Part shown: piece after piece, positions 5,319 through 6,045 of the stretch | How the letters are laid out: every line of letters begins with the position of its first letter | Position numbering within the stretch: the first letter of the stretch is position 1 | NCBI GenBank assembly: GCA_012797825.1 | Contig: JAAZOI010000199.1 | Span: 1 to 6,045, forward strand | Source of the DNA: Eubacteriaceae bacterium | GTDB taxonomy: Bacteria > Bacillota > Clostridia > Eubacteriales > UBA1433 | DNA length: 6,045 bases | Reading direction: 5' to 3' | The notes under the pieces: model-generated | What the model saw: the letters and a program-made list of their open reading frames with translations, nothing else | Databases searched by the model: none | What the model was told of the DNA's origin: nothing | Made by a program: the position numbers and the translations under genes

Positions 5319-6045
5319 TTAAACTGCCGCTTTTTCTTCCTTTTCAAGCTCGTCAAGTTCCTTACCGTAAAGAGCTTTGAAATTTGCGGGTCTCTTATCA
5401 AATAATGCGGTTAGTATTACCAAAAGTATGGATACTAAGCATGTTCCGAACACTGCTTGTTTTGCTATAACTAACTGAGGGAAGAATAAACTGCATATGC
5501 CGAAAATACCGCCTACAAGCATAACAACAATACCTGTGCTCTTTTTGCATATTTTTGGCACTGCAAATGCAAAGAACATTAATACAGCAACAGGTGTCCA
5601 TAACGTTAGCAGTTTCATTAATGTATCAATAATGCCTTTCATATTAATTGCAAAGAAATAGCCAAGTACAATAATAACCAACATCATTATTCTGGACGTC
5701 CAAATTTGACCTTTTTCGCTCATGCTTGGTTTGAAATATTTAACCATAATATCTTTTGTAAACATTGTGCTCTGGCCTACCGCAAGTCCGGTTGCAGTTG
5801 ATACATCGGCTGCCCATAATCCTGCGAGTGTGAAACCTGCAATCCATGGATTAATTTGCGTAATAACTGCGGGCAATGCTAATTTTGCGCTTGCAAGACC
5901 GGGCACCTGAGAAGCTGCCACTATGCCAAGCATAGCCGATATAAATCCCATAGGCAGCATTATTATTGCTGCGAGTATAAATCCGTTGCGTGCGTTTTTG
6001 CTGTCTTTGGATGCTATTGCAGTTTGTGTGCATGTCTGTATTGCA
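5319..6045 (-). CDS. Sodium:solute symporter (SSF family), C-terminal part (5' end outside window)
   Basis: This is a partial gene. The frame stays open to the window edge, so the ATG at 5960 is internal; 241 codons are visible. SSF proteins are inner-membrane, LeuT-fold carriers that couple Na+ entry to uptake of solutes such as sugars, proline, pantothenate or organic acids. The visible start includes QTAIASKDSKNARNGF, the usual polar loop before a helix. The best signature is LWAADVSTATGLAVGQSTMFTKDI (partial residues 76-99, bases 5748-5819), matching the SSF helix that supplies Ser/Thr ligands to the Na2 site (Ser82-Thr83 here) and ends in the family's ST...F-x-x-DI pattern. About five further membrane segments follow, at roughly 115-135, 142-165, 170-188, 195-210 and 150-220 in general outline, then a charged tail rich in Glu/Lys ending in AAV. 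Substrate cannot be told from this half. Full family members are usually 450-550 residues, so about half is missing. It has its own terminator and is likely a separate transcript from the downstream permease. Confidence 0.85.
   Translation of the reverse strand, partial: AIQTCTQTAIASKDSKNARNGFILAAIIMLPMGFISAMLGIVAASQVPGLASAKLALPAVITQINPWIAGFTLAGLWAADVSTATGLAVGQSTMFTKDIMVKYFKPSMSEKGQIWTSRIMMLVIIVLGYFFAINMKGIIDTLMKLLTLWTPVAVLMFFAFAVPKICKKSTGIVVMLVGGIFGICSLFFPQLVIAKQAVFGTCLVSILLVILTALFDKRPANFKALYGKELDELEKEEKAAV

Overview
This AT-rich bacterial window carries five protein genes. Two run off the window edges. No mobile element, CRISPR array, tRNA or rRNA was seen. The content points to an organism that lives on small sugar acids, glycerol and organic anions: a sugar-acid dehydratase, a lipase-like hydrolase paired with glycerol kinase, and two secondary transporters. 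Short intergenic gaps, strong extended -10 promoters and good Shine-Dalgarno sites fit a compact genome. Taxonomy is not resolved from the sequence. A fermentative, possibly gut-associated Gram-negative lineage (for example Elusimicrobiota) is a guess. GlpK resembles the E. coli enzyme closely and lacks the histidine loop of the Firmicutes enzyme.

Layout. Bases 1-1062 (+) hold the C-terminal part of an altronate/galactarate-dehydratase family protein (UxaA family), closed by a clear intrinsic terminator at 1074-1103. Bases 1104-1314 are a regulatory gap with two likely promoters (1110-1138 and 1220-1228), a possible 19-codon leader ORF (1168-1227) and an AT palindrome. Next comes a two-gene operon: an alpha/beta hydrolase of the monoacylglycerol lipase/lysophospholipase type (1315-2241) followed with no gap by glycerol kinase glpK (2242-3726). 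On the opposite strand, a DASS/SLC13-type anion permease (3723-5132) ends tail-to-tail against glpK, with overlapping stop codons. Its promoter is at 5176-5184. Bases 5251-5279 hold the terminator of the last gene, the C-terminal part of a sodium:solute symporter (5319-6045, minus strand).

How the genes may work together: the hydrolase would free glycerol from an acylglycerol or lysolipid and GlpK would phosphorylate it to sn-glycerol-3-phosphate, which fits their stop-start coupling. However, the hydrolase appears to have cysteine where the family has its catalytic aspartate, so its activity is in doubt. The dehydratase and the two transporters have their own transcription signals and look like separate units of carbon uptake and use. 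I see no convincing wholly new system. The points most worth checking are the altered lipase triad, the Cys-rich patch beside the GlpK catalytic aspartate, the terminator-less convergent overlap, and the two-promoter leader.
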